DNA of 64,000 nucleotides from Leifsonia shinshuensis (GCF_031456835.1 NZ_JAVDVK010000001.1:3658001-3722000), one strand, 5' to 3'; positions 1 through 8,802 are shown, numbered from the stretch's first letter. Translations and numbers: made by a program. Notes: generated from the letters alone by a model not told the origin.

Positions 1-1464
1 GACGCGACCGCGCTGGTGCTGCTGCGTTCGGCGGTCGCGGCCGCGGCCGCATCCTTCACCCTGGGCAGCGTTACCCTGTCGTTCTTCTACTCCGTCGCCG
101 TCGCCGTGGCCTTCGGAGTGCTCGTCGGCTGGCTCAATTTGAAGGTTCGCCAGCGGGTGAAGGATGCGACGGTCAACACGGTCATCTCGTTCACTGTCCC
201 GTTCCTCGCCTCGCTGCCCGCGGAAGCGCTCGGCGCCTCCGGCCTCGTGGCGGCCGTCGTCGCCGGACTCGTGACGGGCAGCCGGGCGCCGCGCCTGCTC
301 TCGCCGGAGCACCGCCTCTCGGACGCGCAGAACTGGCGGACGGTGGAGCTCATCCTCGAGGGCCTGATCTTCCTCACCATGGGGCTGGAGCTGTTCGGCA
401 TCCTGCAGAACGTGCAGAACGACCACGCCGGCGTGCTGCCGGCGATCGGGGTTGCGGCCGGGGCACTGGTGCTGACCATCCTGGTGCGCGCCGGTTTCGT
501 CGCGCCGCTGCTCGCGCTGCTCGCGCGGCGGCACCGGCGGGGCGAGCGGATGCGCCCGCGGCTGCAGCAGCTGCAGGAGCACCTGTCCGACCCGGAGGCG
601 CTGCAGCGCGGGATCGCGCGGCGGGTGGCGCCGGCGGGGCCGGCGGCGCTCACGGCGGGGCCGGGGGAGGCGGATGCGCGGGCGGCGGATGCGGACGGCT
701 CGGGCGACGGGGTGGATGCCGGCGGGGTGGATGCTGCCGGGACGGACGCCGCCGGGGCGGACGCTGCCGTGGGGGAGGCTGCCGTGGGGGACGCTGCCGT
801 GGCGGATCAGGTGTTCGCCTACCCGCGCGCGGAGGGCCAGCGGGCGATCTCGCCCCAGCGGGCGGAACGTCGCCGGCGTCGCCTGGCCCGCCGCGGCATC
901 CCCACCGTCGAGAACCTGACCCGCTTCGGAACGCGCCTGCGCCGGGTGCTCGCGGACATCGACTACTTCACCGGCGCGCCGCTCGGCTGGCGGGAGGGCG
1001 CGATCGTGGTGTGGGCCGGGATGCGCGGCGCTGTGACCGTCGCGGCCGCCCAGTCGCTGCCGACGGAGACGCCGGGACGCTCGGTGCTCGTGCTGATCGC
1101 GTTCCTCGTCGCGGCGGGCTCGCTCCTGCTGCAGGGCGGAACCCTCACCCTTGTGCTGCGGCTCGTGAAGCCCGCAGGGATCGACCCGCAGGCCGAACGC
1201 GACGAGCGCCGCCGCCTGATGGAGCTGCTGTTCGAGGCGGGCAAGACGGTACCGCTCCCATCCACCACCGAGCGCACCCCGGAGGTCTTCGCCGAGTACA
1301 AGGCCGCGCGGCTGGCCCAGCTGCGGGCTCAGCGCGACGCGCTGCTGGACGCGCGCGACGACGGCACGTTCAGCGCGGACGTGCTGGAGGGCGCACTCGT
1401 CAACCTCGACGCCGACGAGATCAGCATCGACCTCAAGGGCGACCCCGGCGACCCCACGGGCTGA
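1..1464 (+). CDS. Na+/H+ antiporter, CPA1 family (5' end missing)
   Basis: The frame is open from base 1 and starts inside the conserved DATALVLLRSA membrane segment, so the true start lies upstream of the window; 487 codons are visible. The protein is a monovalent cation/proton exchanger of the inner membrane (NhaP/CPA1 type): about five to six hydrophobic segments, then a late WAGMRGAVTVAAAQSLP segment typical of the family's C-terminal membrane half. Between these halves lies a long hydrophilic insert (about residues 180-310) rich in Ala, Asp and Gly, coded partly by a 15-bp minisatellite. The C-terminus is a charged cytoplasmic tail. It converges on accA3, with the palindrome array in between. 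Family assignment is firm; ion preference and physiological role are not visible. Confidence 0.88.
   Translation, partial: DATALVLLRSAVAAAAASFTLGSVTLSFFYSVAVAVAFGVLVGWLNLKVRQRVKDATVNTVISFTVPFLASLPAEALGASGLVAAVVAGLVTGSRAPRLLSPEHRLSDAQNWRTVELILEGLIFLTMGLELFGILQNVQNDHAGVLPAIGVAAGALVLTILVRAGFVAPLLALLARRHRRGERMRPRLQQLQEHLSDPEALQRGIARRVAPAGPAALTAGPGEADARAADADGSGDGVDAGGVDAAGTDAAGADAAVGEAAVGDAAVADQVFAYPRAEGQRAISPQRAERRRRRLARRGIPTVENLTRFGTRLRRVLADIDYFTGAPLGWREGAIVVWAGMRGAVTVAAAQSLPTETPGRSVLVLIAFLVAAGSLLLQGGTLTLVLRLVKPAGIDPQAERDERRRLMELLFEAGKTVPLPSTTERTPEVFAEYKAARLAQLRAQRDALLDARDDGTFSADVLEGALVNLDADEISIDLKGDPGDPTG
709..798 (+). repeat. In-frame 15-bp minisatellite in the antiporter gene
   Basis: Six consecutive 15-bp units (starts at 709, 724, 739, 754, 769, 784) encode G-V-D-A-G, G-V-D-A-A, G-T-D-A-A, G-A-D-A-A, V-G-E-A-A and V-G-D-A-A. 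A partial seventh unit follows. Because the unit is five codons, changes in copy number would keep the frame. The repeat lies in the predicted cytoplasmic loop of the antiporter. Confidence 0.85.
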
Positions 1465-1497
1465 CGCCCCGCCCGCCCCGCACGCACCCGTCTGCTC

Positions 1498-1820
1498 ACG
1501 ATTTGGCACAAATCGTGGCAATGCGCAGCCCATAACGACGATTCGGCACAAATCGCGGCCGACATCGAAGGCACATTCGGCACGAATGACCGGGATGCCG
1601 CGCGCAAAGCCTTCATTCGGCACGAATGGCGACCGAGCACGAAGCGCGCATTCGGCACGAATCACCGTGACGCTCGGCGCAGAGCCTTCATTTGGCACGA
1701 ATCGCGCTCGAGCGGCAGACGCACATTCGGCACGAATCGAGGGGATGCCGCACGTAAAGCGTCCATTCGGCACAAATCGCGGCAATGCGCCGCGCATAAC
1801 GACGATTTGGCACAAATCGT
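1498..1820. repeat. Array of nine short palindromes at 34-40 bp spacing
   Basis: This fills the 386-bp gap between the convergent antiporter and accA3 genes; I see no gene in it. Nine copies of a 13-bp core ATTYG-GCA-CRAAT start at 1501, 1541, 1575, 1615, 1650, 1690, 1725, 1765 and 1805. Each core is an inverted repeat around a central GCA. Arms covary: ATTTG pairs with CAAAT, and ATTCG with CGAAT; three copies carry one mismatch. The first and last copies extend to perfect 8-bp arms (1498-1516 and 1802-1820) and share the flanking stretch that includes CATAACGACG. Spacers alternate between about 27 nt (several with ATGCCGC..AAAGC) and 21-22 nt, giving a higher-order unit near 75 bp. Function is unknown; protein-binding sites, REP-like elements or transcript-end structures are all possible. 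Confidence 0.85.
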
Positions 1821-1850
1821 GCGACTGCCGCGCCGAACGCGGCGGCGGCG

Positions 1851-3617
1851 TCAGACGATGTTGAGCAGCAGGTGACCGGACGAGACCGTCTCGCCGACCG
1901 ACGCGTTGATGCCGGAGACCGTGCCGTCCTTGTGGGCGGTGAGCGGCTGCTCCATCTTCATCGCCTCGAGGACCAGCACGAGGTCGCCCTTCACCACCGG
2001 GTCGCCGTCGGCCACCGCGACCTTGACCACGGTCGCCTGCATCGGGGCGGTGACGGAGTCGCCGGTCGCGGTCTCGACGGCGTGCGCGCCGCCGCGACGG
2101 CGGGGAGCGGGGGCCGCGGCCGGCTCACCGGCGCCGCCGCCGCTGAGCAGCTTGGCGGGCAGAGAGACCTCGATGCGCTTGCCCTCGACCTCGACGACCA
2201 CGTTGCTGCGGCGCTCGGCGGCGGGCTGGTCGCCCAGTTCGCCGGACCACGGCTCGATCGTGTTGTTCCACTCGGTCTCGATCCAGCGCGTGTACACCGA
2301 GAACGGCTCGCCGTCCTGCGGAGCGAAGGCGGGGTCGCGGACGATGGCGCGGTGGAAGGGGAGCACGGTGGGGAGCCCGGCGACCTCGAACTCGTCGAGG
2401 GCGCGGCGGGAGCGCTCGAGCGCCTCCTCGCGGCTGGAGCCGGTCACGATCAGCTTGGCGAGCATCGAGTCGAACGCGCCGCTGATGACGTCGCCCGCCT
2501 GGATGCCGCTGTCGACGCGGACACCGGGGCCCGCGGGGGCCTTGAAGATGTGCACCGGGCCGGGCGACGGGATGAAACCGCGGCCGGCATCCTCGCCGTT
2601 GATGCGGAACTCGAACGAGTGGCCGCGCGGGGCGGGGTCGTCGTAGTCGAGCTCGCCGCCCTCGGCGAGCCGGAACTGCTCGCGCACCAGGTCGATGCCG
2701 GTGACCTCCTCGGAGACGCAGTGCTCGACCTGGAGGCGCGTGTTGACCTCCAGGAACGACACCGTGCCGTCCTTGCCGATGAGGAACTCGCAGGTTCCGG
2801 CGCCCTGGTAGCCGACCTCCTTGAGGATGGCCTTGGACGACGAGTAGAGCTTCTCGGTCTGCTCGGGCGTGAGGAACGGCGCGGGCGCCTCCTCGACGAG
2901 CTTCTGGTGGCGGCGCTGCAGCGAGCAGTCGCGCGTGGACACCACGACGACGTTGCCGTAGGCGTCCGCGAGGCACTGCGTCTCCACGTGACGCGGCTCA
3001 TCGAGGTACTTCTCGACGAAGCACTCGCCGCGGCCGAAGGCCGCGATCGCCTCGCGGGTGGCCGACTCGAAGAGCTCGCCGACCTCCTCGCGGGTTCTGG
3101 CCACCTTGAGGCCACGTCCGCCGCCGCCGAAGGCCGCCTTGATGGCGACGGGCAGGCCGTAGACGTCGACGAAGTCGAGCACCTCGGCGGCGTCCGCCAC
3201 CGGGTTGAGGGTGCCGGGGGCGAGCGGAGCACCGACCTTCTCGGCGACGTGGCGCGCCGAGACCTTGTCGCCCAGGCGCTCGATCGCCTCGGGGGACGGG
3301 CCGATCCAGGTGAGACCCGCCGCGATCACGGCGCGGGCGAAGTCGGCGTTCTCGGCCAGGAAGCCGTAGCCGGGGTGGACCGCATCGGCGCCGGAACGGC
3401 GCGCGACCGACAGGATCTTGTCGATGACCAGGTACGTCTCCGCGCTGGTCGAGCCGTCGAGCGCGTACGCCTCGTCCGCGAGCCGGACGTGGAGCGCATC
3501 CCGGTCCTGGTCGGCGTAGACGGCGACGGAGGCGATGCCGCTGTCCTTCGCTGCACGGATGACGCGGACGGCGATCTCGCCGCGGTTGGCGATCAGAACC
3601 TTGGTGATACGGGGCAC
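1851..3617 (-). CDS. accA3: Acyl-CoA carboxylase alpha chain: biotin carboxylase plus biotin carrier
   Basis: Carboxylates its own biotin using ATP and bicarbonate, then hands CO2 to a separate carboxyltransferase (AccD), making malonyl- or methylmalonyl-CoA for lipid synthesis in the cytoplasm. In its 588 residues I see the N-terminal biotin carboxylase start [17 protein letters not shown], the ATP-grasp glycine loop [12 protein letters not shown], the [12 protein letters not shown] active-site block, and a C-terminal carrier domain with EAMKMEQPL, whose Lys554 should carry biotin. Length matches actinobacterial AccA3/BccA. It starts with GTG, 8 nt after a TAGGCT box, so the mRNA may be near-leaderless. 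Partner genes accD and accE lie at 9.5-11.3 kb and birA beside them, so the whole system is within 10 kb. Confidence 0.95.
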   Translation of the reverse strand: MPRITKVLIANRGEIAVRVIRAAKDSGIASVAVYADQDRDALHVRLADEAYALDGSTSAETYLVIDKILSVARRSGADAVHPGYGFLAENADFARAVIAAGLTWIGPSPEAIERLGDKVSARHVAEKVGAPLAPGTLNPVADAAEVLDFVDVYGLPVAIKAAFGGGGRGLKVARTREEVGELFESATREAIAAFGRGECFVEKYLDEPRHVETQCLADAYGNVVVVSTRDCSLQRRHQKLVEEAPAPFLTPEQTEKLYSSSKAILKEVGYQGAGTCEFLIGKDGTVSFLEVNTRLQVEHCVSEEVTGIDLVREQFRLAEGGELDYDDPAPRGHSFEFRINGEDAGRGFIPSPGPVHIFKAPAGPGVRVDSGIQAGDVISGAFDSMLAKLIVTGSSREEALERSRRALDEFEVAGLPTVLPFHRAIVRDPAFAPQDGEPFSVYTRWIETEWNNTIEPWSGELGDQPAAERRSNVVVEVEGKRIEVSLPAKLLSGGGAGEPAAAPAPRRRGGAHAVETATGDSVTAPMQATVVKVAVADGDPVVKGDLVLVLEAMKMEQPLTAHKDGTVSGINASVGETVSSGHLLLNIV

Positions 3618-3625
3618 AGTTCCCT

Positions 3626-3645
3626 AGCCTATTGCTCGATATCGA
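3626..3645 (-). promoter_or_regulatory. accA3 promoter with palindrome
   Basis: On the minus strand a TAGGCT -10 box (3631 to 3626) ends 8 nt before the GTG of accA3. Just upstream, in the presumed -10/-35 spacer, lies the perfect 10-bp palindrome TCGATATCGA (3636-3645), flanked by CTCG...CGAG. The position fits a repressor operator, but I do not recognise the regulator. Confidence 0.45.
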
Positions 3646-3721
3646 ACGAGATTTGGTCGATCCCCACAAAAATGGCCGACCGCAAACTCCGACAGCCTAC
3701 AACGCGGCTCGGTCGAGCTGC

Positions 3722-4360
3722 TCAGCGGGCGGGCGTCCAGAGCGAGGTCCACTCCGCTCCGAGGCGGATGACCAGCTCGCGCAGGGTGGACAGCGACAGC
3801 CCGACCACGGTGCTCGGGTCGCCTTCGACGCTCGTGATGAACGGACCACCCAGGCTGTCGATGGTGAACGCGCCGGCCACCTCGAGCGGCTCGCCGCTCG
3901 CGACGTACGCATCGATCTCGGCGTCGGTCACGTCGGCGAACGTCACCGAGGCGCGCGCCACCGCTCCGGCGGCCGCGTTCTCCCGGCCGTCGCGGTGGTC
4001 GATCAGCCAGTGCCCGGAGTGCAGCACGCCGGTGCGGCCGCGCTGCTGCCGCCAGCGGTCGCGCGCGACCTCCGGCAGGTGCGGTTTGCCGTGGATGGCG
4101 CCGTCGATGGCGAAGGCCGAGTCGCCGCCGAGGATGAGGCCGTCGATGGGCTCGCCGTCGAGCGTGCCGCGTACCGCCTCCGCCTTCAGCCGCGCGAGCA
4201 GCTGCACCATCGCGTCGGCGCTCAGGGGCCCGTGCTCCGCCTCCGCGGCCGCGACCGCGGCGGGCTCGTCGACGTGCGACGGCACCACGACCGGCTCGAT
4301 GCCGGCCGCCCGCAGCAGCGCGAGACGGGCGGGGGAGGTGGAGGCGAGGTAGAGGCGCAT
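3722..4360 (-). CDS. maf: Maf family nucleotide pyrophosphatase
   Basis: Maf proteins hydrolyse non-canonical or modified nucleoside triphosphates, and have been linked to septum formation. The 212-residue protein begins MRLYLASTSPARLALLRAAG, a close match to the family's N-terminal SxSPRR loop, and carries LILGGDSAFAIDG (the usual GADT motif reads GGDS here) and a C-terminal VEGDPSTVVGLSLS block. An in-frame GTG six bases upstream (4366) is an alternative start; I prefer the ATG because it begins exactly at the conserved strand. Maf downstream of or next to acyl-CoA carboxylase genes is a common actinobacterial arrangement. It is divergent from the methyltransferase at 4385. Confidence 0.88.
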   Translation of the reverse strand: MRLYLASTSPARLALLRAAGIEPVVVPSHVDEPAAVAAAEAEHGPLSADAMVQLLARLKAEAVRGTLDGEPIDGLILGGDSAFAIDGAIHGKPHLPEVARDRWRQQRGRTGVLHSGHWLIDHRDGRENAAAGAVARASVTFADVTDAEIDAYVASGEPLEVAGAFTIDSLGGPFITSVEGDPSTVVGLSLSTLRELVIRLGAEWTSLWTPAR

Positions 4361-4384
4361 GGTCACCTATGGGATGCTCGAAGG

Positions 4385-5740
4385 ATGCCTGAAGAAGACG
4401 ACGGAAACCGCGCGACGAACGAGGTCGAGCTCGACATTACCAACGTCGCCCACGGCGGCGTGTTCGTCGCGCGCCACGAGGGCCGGGTCGTCTTCGTGCC
4501 CGACACGATGCCGGGCGAGCGCATCCGCGCCCGCATCGGCGACACCAGCCACGACCGGTTCTGGCGCGGCGAGCTCGTGGAGGTGCTGGAGGCGTCGCCC
4601 GAGCGCCGGCCGCACGTCTGGCCCGCCGCCGCAGCCGACCGGCCGGCCGCCCAGCGCGCGGGGGGCGCCGAGTTCGGCCACATCCGGCTGGAGCACCAGC
4701 GCGAGCTGAAGCGCCGGGTGATCGAGGATGCGCTGCAGCGGCAGGCGAAGCTCTCGCCCGAGGCCATCGCGTCGGTCGGCCCGGACGGCCGTCCCCTCCG
4801 CGTCGAGCCCGTCACCGGGGAGACGGAGGACGGCACCGGATGGCGCACCCGCGTCCGCCTCCAGGTCGACGACCGCGGGCGCATCGGCCCGTTCGCCCCG
4901 CGCTCGCACACCGTCGTCCCCGTGGAGGACCTCCCGCTCGCCACCGCGCTCGTGCAGGAGGCGACGCCGTTCGGCCAGCTCTTCCCGGGCGCCGAGTCGG
5001 TGGATGTGGTGGCCACCGGTCTCGGAACGTCGCATGTGCTCGTCAACGAGGCGGCGCCGCGCGCCGGCGGGCGCGGTCAGCGCTCCCGCGGACGCGCCGG
5101 AGGGCCGCAGAAACGGCAGCCCCGTCCGCGCCGCCGGCCGGTCCCTATCCGCGAGCGGGTCGGCGACCGCGAGTTCCGCCTGGACGCCCGGGGGTTCTGG
5201 CAGGTGCACCGCGAGGCCGCCCGCACGCTGACGGAGGCCGTGCAGTCCGCCGTCGACGAGGCGCTCTTCGACCCGCGCGCGGCCAACCTCGACCTCTATG
5301 GTGGCGTCGGCCTGCTGGCCGCGGCCCTCGGAGACCGGTTCGGGTCGACGCTGCGCATCACCTCCGTCGAGAGCGACGAGGCGGCGACCGACGACGCGGC
5401 CGACAACCTGGCCGAGTGGGTCGGCGCGCAGGCGCTGACCGACCGCGTGGAGCGCTACGTGACTCGCCTCGCCGCCGACGCCTCGGCCTCCGAGCGGGGC
5501 CGGCTGCGGGCGGCGACCGTCGTCCTCGACCCTCCGCGCTCCGGAGCGGGCCGCGAGGTCGTCGACGCGATCGCATCCCTCGATCCGGCGCAGATCGTGT
5601 ACGTCGCCTGCGACCCCGTCGCGCTCGCCCGCGACCTCGCGTTCTTCGACGGCCACGGCTACGGGATGCGGGGGATGCGGGCCTTCGATCTCTTCCCGAA
5701 CACGCACCATGTGGAGGCCGTCGCCACGCTGACGCGCTGA
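4385..5740 (+). CDS. TRAM-domain class I SAM-dependent RNA methyltransferase (TrmA/RlmD family)
   Basis: Likely makes 5-methyluridine in tRNA or rRNA using S-adenosylmethionine. The 451-residue protein has an N-terminal TRAM RNA-binding domain (about 8-65, with VAHGGVFVARHEGRVVFVPD), a middle RNA-binding part, and a C-terminal methyltransferase fold: NLDLYGGVGLLAAALG (SAM loop), VVLDPPRSGAG, then YVACDP with the catalytic Cys (about 409) and a C-terminal HHVEAVA containing the general-base Glu (about 444). A basic Arg-rich linker near residues 225-260 is unusual and may be a family-specific insert. The ATG is preceded by GAAGG directly, or by a weak GATGCT box 6 nt upstream. Target nucleotide cannot be assigned. 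Confidence 0.88.
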   Translation: MPEEDDGNRATNEVELDITNVAHGGVFVARHEGRVVFVPDTMPGERIRARIGDTSHDRFWRGELVEVLEASPERRPHVWPAAAADRPAAQRAGGAEFGHIRLEHQRELKRRVIEDALQRQAKLSPEAIASVGPDGRPLRVEPVTGETEDGTGWRTRVRLQVDDRGRIGPFAPRSHTVVPVEDLPLATALVQEATPFGQLFPGAESVDVVATGLGTSHVLVNEAAPRAGGRGQRSRGRAGGPQKRQPRPRRRPVPIRERVGDREFRLDARGFWQVHREAARTLTEAVQSAVDEALFDPRAANLDLYGGVGLLAAALGDRFGSTLRITSVESDEAATDDAADNLAEWVGAQALTDRVERYVTRLAADASASERGRLRAATVVLDPPRSGAGREVVDAIASLDPAQIVYVACDPVALARDLAFFDGHGYGMRGMRAFDLFPNTHHVEAVATLTR

Positions 5741-5770
5741 CGCGCTGACCGATCAAATGCATTCACCCCC

Positions 5771-5776
5771 TACGAT
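5771..5776 (+). promoter_or_regulatory. Leaderless-type -10 box for the response regulator
   Basis: TACGAT ends 7 nt before ATG 5784. This supports 5784 as the start over the in-frame ATGs at 5757 and 5775, which lie upstream of or inside the box. Confidence 0.45.
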
Positions 5777-5783
5777 GGTCAGC

Positions 5784-6443
5784 ATGGTGCGGGTGGCAAT
5801 CGTCGACGATCACGAATCTGTGCGTCTGGGGCTGAAGGCGGCCTGTCAGGACGCCGGCTACGAGGTCGTCCTGACGGCGGCCACGGTCGACGACTTCGTC
5901 GCCCAGCTGGGCTCGCAGGAGTGCGACGTCGTGGTGCTCGACCTGTCGCTCGGCGACGGCTCGAAGGTCACCGACAACGTCAAGCGCGCGCAGGCGACCG
6001 GCGCCGCCGTGCTCGTGCACAGCATCGCCGACCGTGTCGCCAGCGTCCGGGAGGCGCTCGCCGCGGGCGCCGCCGGCGTCATCCCCAAGTCGTCCCCGAC
6101 GACCACCGTCATCAGCGCGATCGCGACCGTGGCCCGCGGGGATGTGCTCAACAACCTGGAGTGGGCGACCGCGATCGACGCGGACAGCGACTTCGCGAAA
6201 GCGCAGCTCGGCCGGCGCGAGCGGGATGTGCTGCACTTGTACGCCTCCGGCCTCCCGCTGAAGGCGGTGGCCGCGCAGCTCGGCATCGCGAACTCCACCG
6301 CACGCGAGTACCTCGACCGCATCCGCGTGAAGTACGTCGAGGTGGGGCGCCCGGCGCCCACCAAGGTGGACCTGCTGCGGCGCGCGGTGGAGGACGGCAT
6401 CCTTCCGGGACTCGATCCCGAGACCGGCAATGAGCGCCCCTAG
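5784..6443 (+). CDS. LuxR/NarL-family response regulator
   Basis: Transcription factor of a two-component system. The 219 residues begin MVRVAIVDDHESVRLGL. The receiver domain has acidic Asp8/Asp9, the phospho-acceptor Asp53 in DVVVLDLSLGDG and Lys102 in VIPKSSP. The C-terminal helix-turn-helix runs from about 142 to 205 (LGRRERDVLHLYASGLPLKAVAAQLGI...). The HTH diverges from the usual LuxR consensus after the recognition helix (ANSTAREYLDRIRVKY), as in a BldM/FixJ-like actinobacterial subgroup. It is the first gene of a three-gene operon and overlaps the kinase by 14 bp. An upstream ATG at 5757 would add nine residues. Target genes are not apparent. Confidence 0.9.
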   Translation: MVRVAIVDDHESVRLGLKAACQDAGYEVVLTAATVDDFVAQLGSQECDVVVLDLSLGDGSKVTDNVKRAQATGAAVLVHSIADRVASVREALAAGAAGVIPKSSPTTTVISAIATVARGDVLNNLEWATAIDADSDFAKAQLGRRERDVLHLYASGLPLKAVAAQLGIANSTAREYLDRIRVKYVEVGRPAPTKVDLLRRAVEDGILPGLDPETGNERP

Positions 6444-7737
6444 CGGGGTCCGCCCCGGGCTGCCGCTGGAGGCGGCGAAGCCCAGGAACCCCCTCAGCCG
6501 CGCTCGGATCGAGCGCATCTCCGACCGCACGGTGTCGGCGTTCGGCCTCGTCTTCGGGCTGCAGACGCTGCCCACCGCCCTGGGCCAGCTCAGTGATCTG
6601 CGCGAGCCGTGGGGCGGCGTGTGGATGATCGCCGTCTTCGGCGGCCTCGCCCTGACCGTGATCCTCGCTGTCATCCAGCGCGGCGTGAAGATCGCGATGG
6701 GCGTGCTGTCGATCGTCTACCTCGGCGCGATCGTCACCTGGCCCTTCCTGGTCGCGGACCCGGTCGCCTTCGGCACGGAGAAGCCGTGGGTCTGGTTCCT
6801 CTGCTCCGTGTTCACTGCGTTCGCCGCGGTGGCGTACCCGCTGTGGCTCGCCATCATCTACACGTTCGCCGCGCCGCTGGCCTACGGCATCGTGCGTGCG
6901 CTCCCCGCCGGCGGCGGCGCCGGGCTCGAGCTGGCCGCGCTCGACGCGATCTACGCCACCATCCTGGGCGGCGTCATCCTCGCCATCATCGCGATGATGC
7001 GCCAGGCGTCCAGCGCTGTGGACGCGGCGCAGAGCCAGGCGCTCGCGCGGTACGCGAACGCGGTCCGCCAGCACGCCACCGAGGTGGAGCGGGTGCAGGT
7101 GGATGCGATCGTGCACGACAGCGTCCTCACCACCCTGCTGTCAGCGGCCTCCGCCCGGACGCCGGAGCAGAAGGAGCTGGCGGCCGCGATGGCCGCCGAC
7201 GCCATCGGCCACCTGCACGCCGCGGAGGCGGCGACGCCGGAGGACCAGTCCGCCGTCGGGCTCGACCGCCTCACCGAGAGGCTGGTGACCGCCGCGAACG
7301 CGTTCTCGTCGCCGTTCGACGTGGACGTGCACGACGTCGAGGTGCACACCCTGCCGGTGAACGTCGCGGAGGCGGTCTACTCCGCCACGGTCCAGGCGAT
7401 GGTGAACAGCATGCAGCACGCCGGCGGCCCGGAGGTGCACCGCAGCGTGTCCATCCGCGGCGGAGGCCCCGCCGCGACGGTCGAGGTCGTCGTCCGCGAC
7501 GACGGCCGCGGCTTCACCGAGTCGGAGGTCCCGGCCGAGCGACTGGGCCTGCGCATCAGCATCCGCGACCGCCTCGCGAAGATCGGCGGACGTGCCCGCA
7601 TCGAGTCGGAGCCTGGCGCTGGGACCACGGTGACCATCCTCTGGCCCTCGGCCGACCAGTCCGTCCTCGGTTCCTCCTCGGTGGGTACCGGGATGCACGA
7701 GCCGGTGGCCGCGGGCGGGCAGGAGGCGGCCGAGTGA
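6430..7737 (+). CDS. Membrane sensor histidine kinase (NarL-type partner)
   Basis: Sensor partner of the regulator just upstream, with which it overlaps. The 435 residues show an N-terminal membrane domain of about five to six helices (roughly 35-190) without a large extracellular domain, a short coiled region, a dimerisation helix with the likely phospho-acceptor His229 in DAIVHDSVLTTLL, and a C-terminal ATPase domain: N-box Asn326 in MVNSMQHAG, G1 box VRDDGRGF (about 356-362), and GLRISIRDRLAKIGG. The HDSVL context matches kinases that pair with LuxR-type regulators. Its stop overlaps the next gene by GTGA, so three proteins are probably made together. The signal is unknown; the lack of an outer domain suggests a membrane or intracellular cue. 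Confidence 0.88.
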   Translation: MSAPSGVRPGLPLEAAKPRNPLSRARIERISDRTVSAFGLVFGLQTLPTALGQLSDLREPWGGVWMIAVFGGLALTVILAVIQRGVKIAMGVLSIVYLGAIVTWPFLVADPVAFGTEKPWVWFLCSVFTAFAAVAYPLWLAIIYTFAAPLAYGIVRALPAGGGAGLELAALDAIYATILGGVILAIIAMMRQASSAVDAAQSQALARYANAVRQHATEVERVQVDAIVHDSVLTTLLSAASARTPEQKELAAAMAADAIGHLHAAEAATPEDQSAVGLDRLTERLVTAANAFSSPFDVDVHDVEVHTLPVNVAEAVYSATVQAMVNSMQHAGGPEVHRSVSIRGGGPAATVEVVVRDDGRGFTESEVPAERLGLRISIRDRLAKIGGRARIESEPGAGTTVTILWPSADQSVLGSSSVGTGMHEPVAAGGQEAAE

Positions 7738-8756
7738 TCACGCTCAACCGCGTCCTCTTCCTCAGCCTCGGTGCGCTGTTCTCGGCGTACCACCTCTTCC
7801 TGGCGCTCTCGTCGCTCAGCACCCCGCGGACGGCCGGCCCGGCCATCGTCGCGATGGTGCTCTACGGGATCGCCACCGTGCTCAGCCTCTGGCCGACCAG
7901 CCCTACCAAGATGCCGCTCTGGCTCGCCGCGTTCGACCTCGCGGTCTGCGTCGTCATCCCGATCCTGGTGACGAGCCAGCTCGATCCGGCGAAGGACAAC
8001 GGCTACGCGACCTGGTACGTGGCCGCGGTGGGCACGCTGATGACGATCTGCGCCGTCCGCCGCCAGCAGATCGTGGCGTGGGCCGGTGTCGCGTTCCTGG
8101 CCGTGCAGACCGTCGTCTGGGCCGGTCTGGGCGCACTCGCCGGGCTCGGTGTCATCGGCTCGGTGGTCTGGGTCGGGGTCGCCGTCGTGATCGCCGGTTC
8201 GCTCGCCAAGGCGGGCCGCGACGCCCTGCAGTTCGCCCGCGCCGAGCGCGAGGCGACGGAGTGGCAGGCGGCCCAGGAGGCCCACGTCATGGAGCGGCAG
8301 CTGCGGTTGCGGCAGACGTACCGGGTCGCGGCCCCCATGCTCGCGGAGATCGTGCGCCGTGGCGGCGACCTGACCGAGGCGGAACGGCGCGAGTGCCGCT
8401 ACCTGGAGGGCGCGATCCGCGACGAGATCCGCGGACGCCGCCTCCTCAACGACGACGTGCGCCGAGAGGTGATGGATGCGCGGCGCCGCGGCGTCGTGGT
8501 GAGCCTCCTCGACGAAGGCGGCATCGACGACCTGGACCAGCGCGGGCTGGAGGGCGTGCTCCACCGTCTCGCCGAGGCGATCCGCGGAACGACCACCGAC
8601 AAGCTGATCGTGCGCACGGTGCCGCGCTCGTCGAAGACGGCCGTGACCGTGGTGGGCCTCCGCATGTCCGACGACGGCGCCGCGAACGCCCTCGGCGCGG
8701 AGTCCGAGGACGACGAGGTCGACCTCTGGCTGGAGATCCCCCGCCCCGTCGGCTGA
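7734..8756 (+). CDS. Membrane protein, degenerate histidine-kinase-like third component
   Basis: Third gene of the two-component operon, starting at GTG inside the kinase stop (GTGA). The 340 residues have about five membrane helices in the first 160 positions, a charged coiled-coil linker (about 162-195, with REATEWQAAQEAHVMERQL), and a cytoplasmic domain. The layout copies a sensor kinase, but I find no phospho-acceptor HD[S/T] motif, no clear N-box and no G1 box. Only RYLEGAIRDEIRGRRLLNDDV and the region after it recall a decayed ATPase fold. It may modulate the neighbouring kinase or form a hetero-complex with it. No function can be claimed from sequence alone. Confidence 0.7.
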   Translation: MITLNRVLFLSLGALFSAYHLFLALSSLSTPRTAGPAIVAMVLYGIATVLSLWPTSPTKMPLWLAAFDLAVCVVIPILVTSQLDPAKDNGYATWYVAAVGTLMTICAVRRQQIVAWAGVAFLAVQTVVWAGLGALAGLGVIGSVVWVGVAVVIAGSLAKAGRDALQFARAEREATEWQAAQEAHVMERQLRLRQTYRVAAPMLAEIVRRGGDLTEAERRECRYLEGAIRDEIRGRRLLNDDVRREVMDARRRGVVVSLLDEGGIDDLDQRGLEGVLHRLAEAIRGTTTDKLIVRTVPRSSKTAVTVVGLRMSDDGAANALGAESEDDEVDLWLEIPRPVG

Positions 8757-8802
8757 CCGCCGCGCGCTGCCGTGCTGATTCGCCCGCCGGTGCCCGCGAA
8801 CG

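Noticed and set aside
1498..1820. CRISPR array
   Set aside because: Repeats are only 13 bp and imperfect, and the spacers resemble each other. No cas genes.
1586..1864. Plus-strand frame of 92 codons across the palindrome array
   Set aside because: Its peptide only repeats the DNA unit (PSFGTN, AHSARI) and runs into the end of accA3; no start signal.
1872..4352. Plus-strand open frame of 826 codons
   Set aside because: Antisense of accA3 and maf, caused by high G+C at third positions; product is Arg/Asp/His-rich with no motif.
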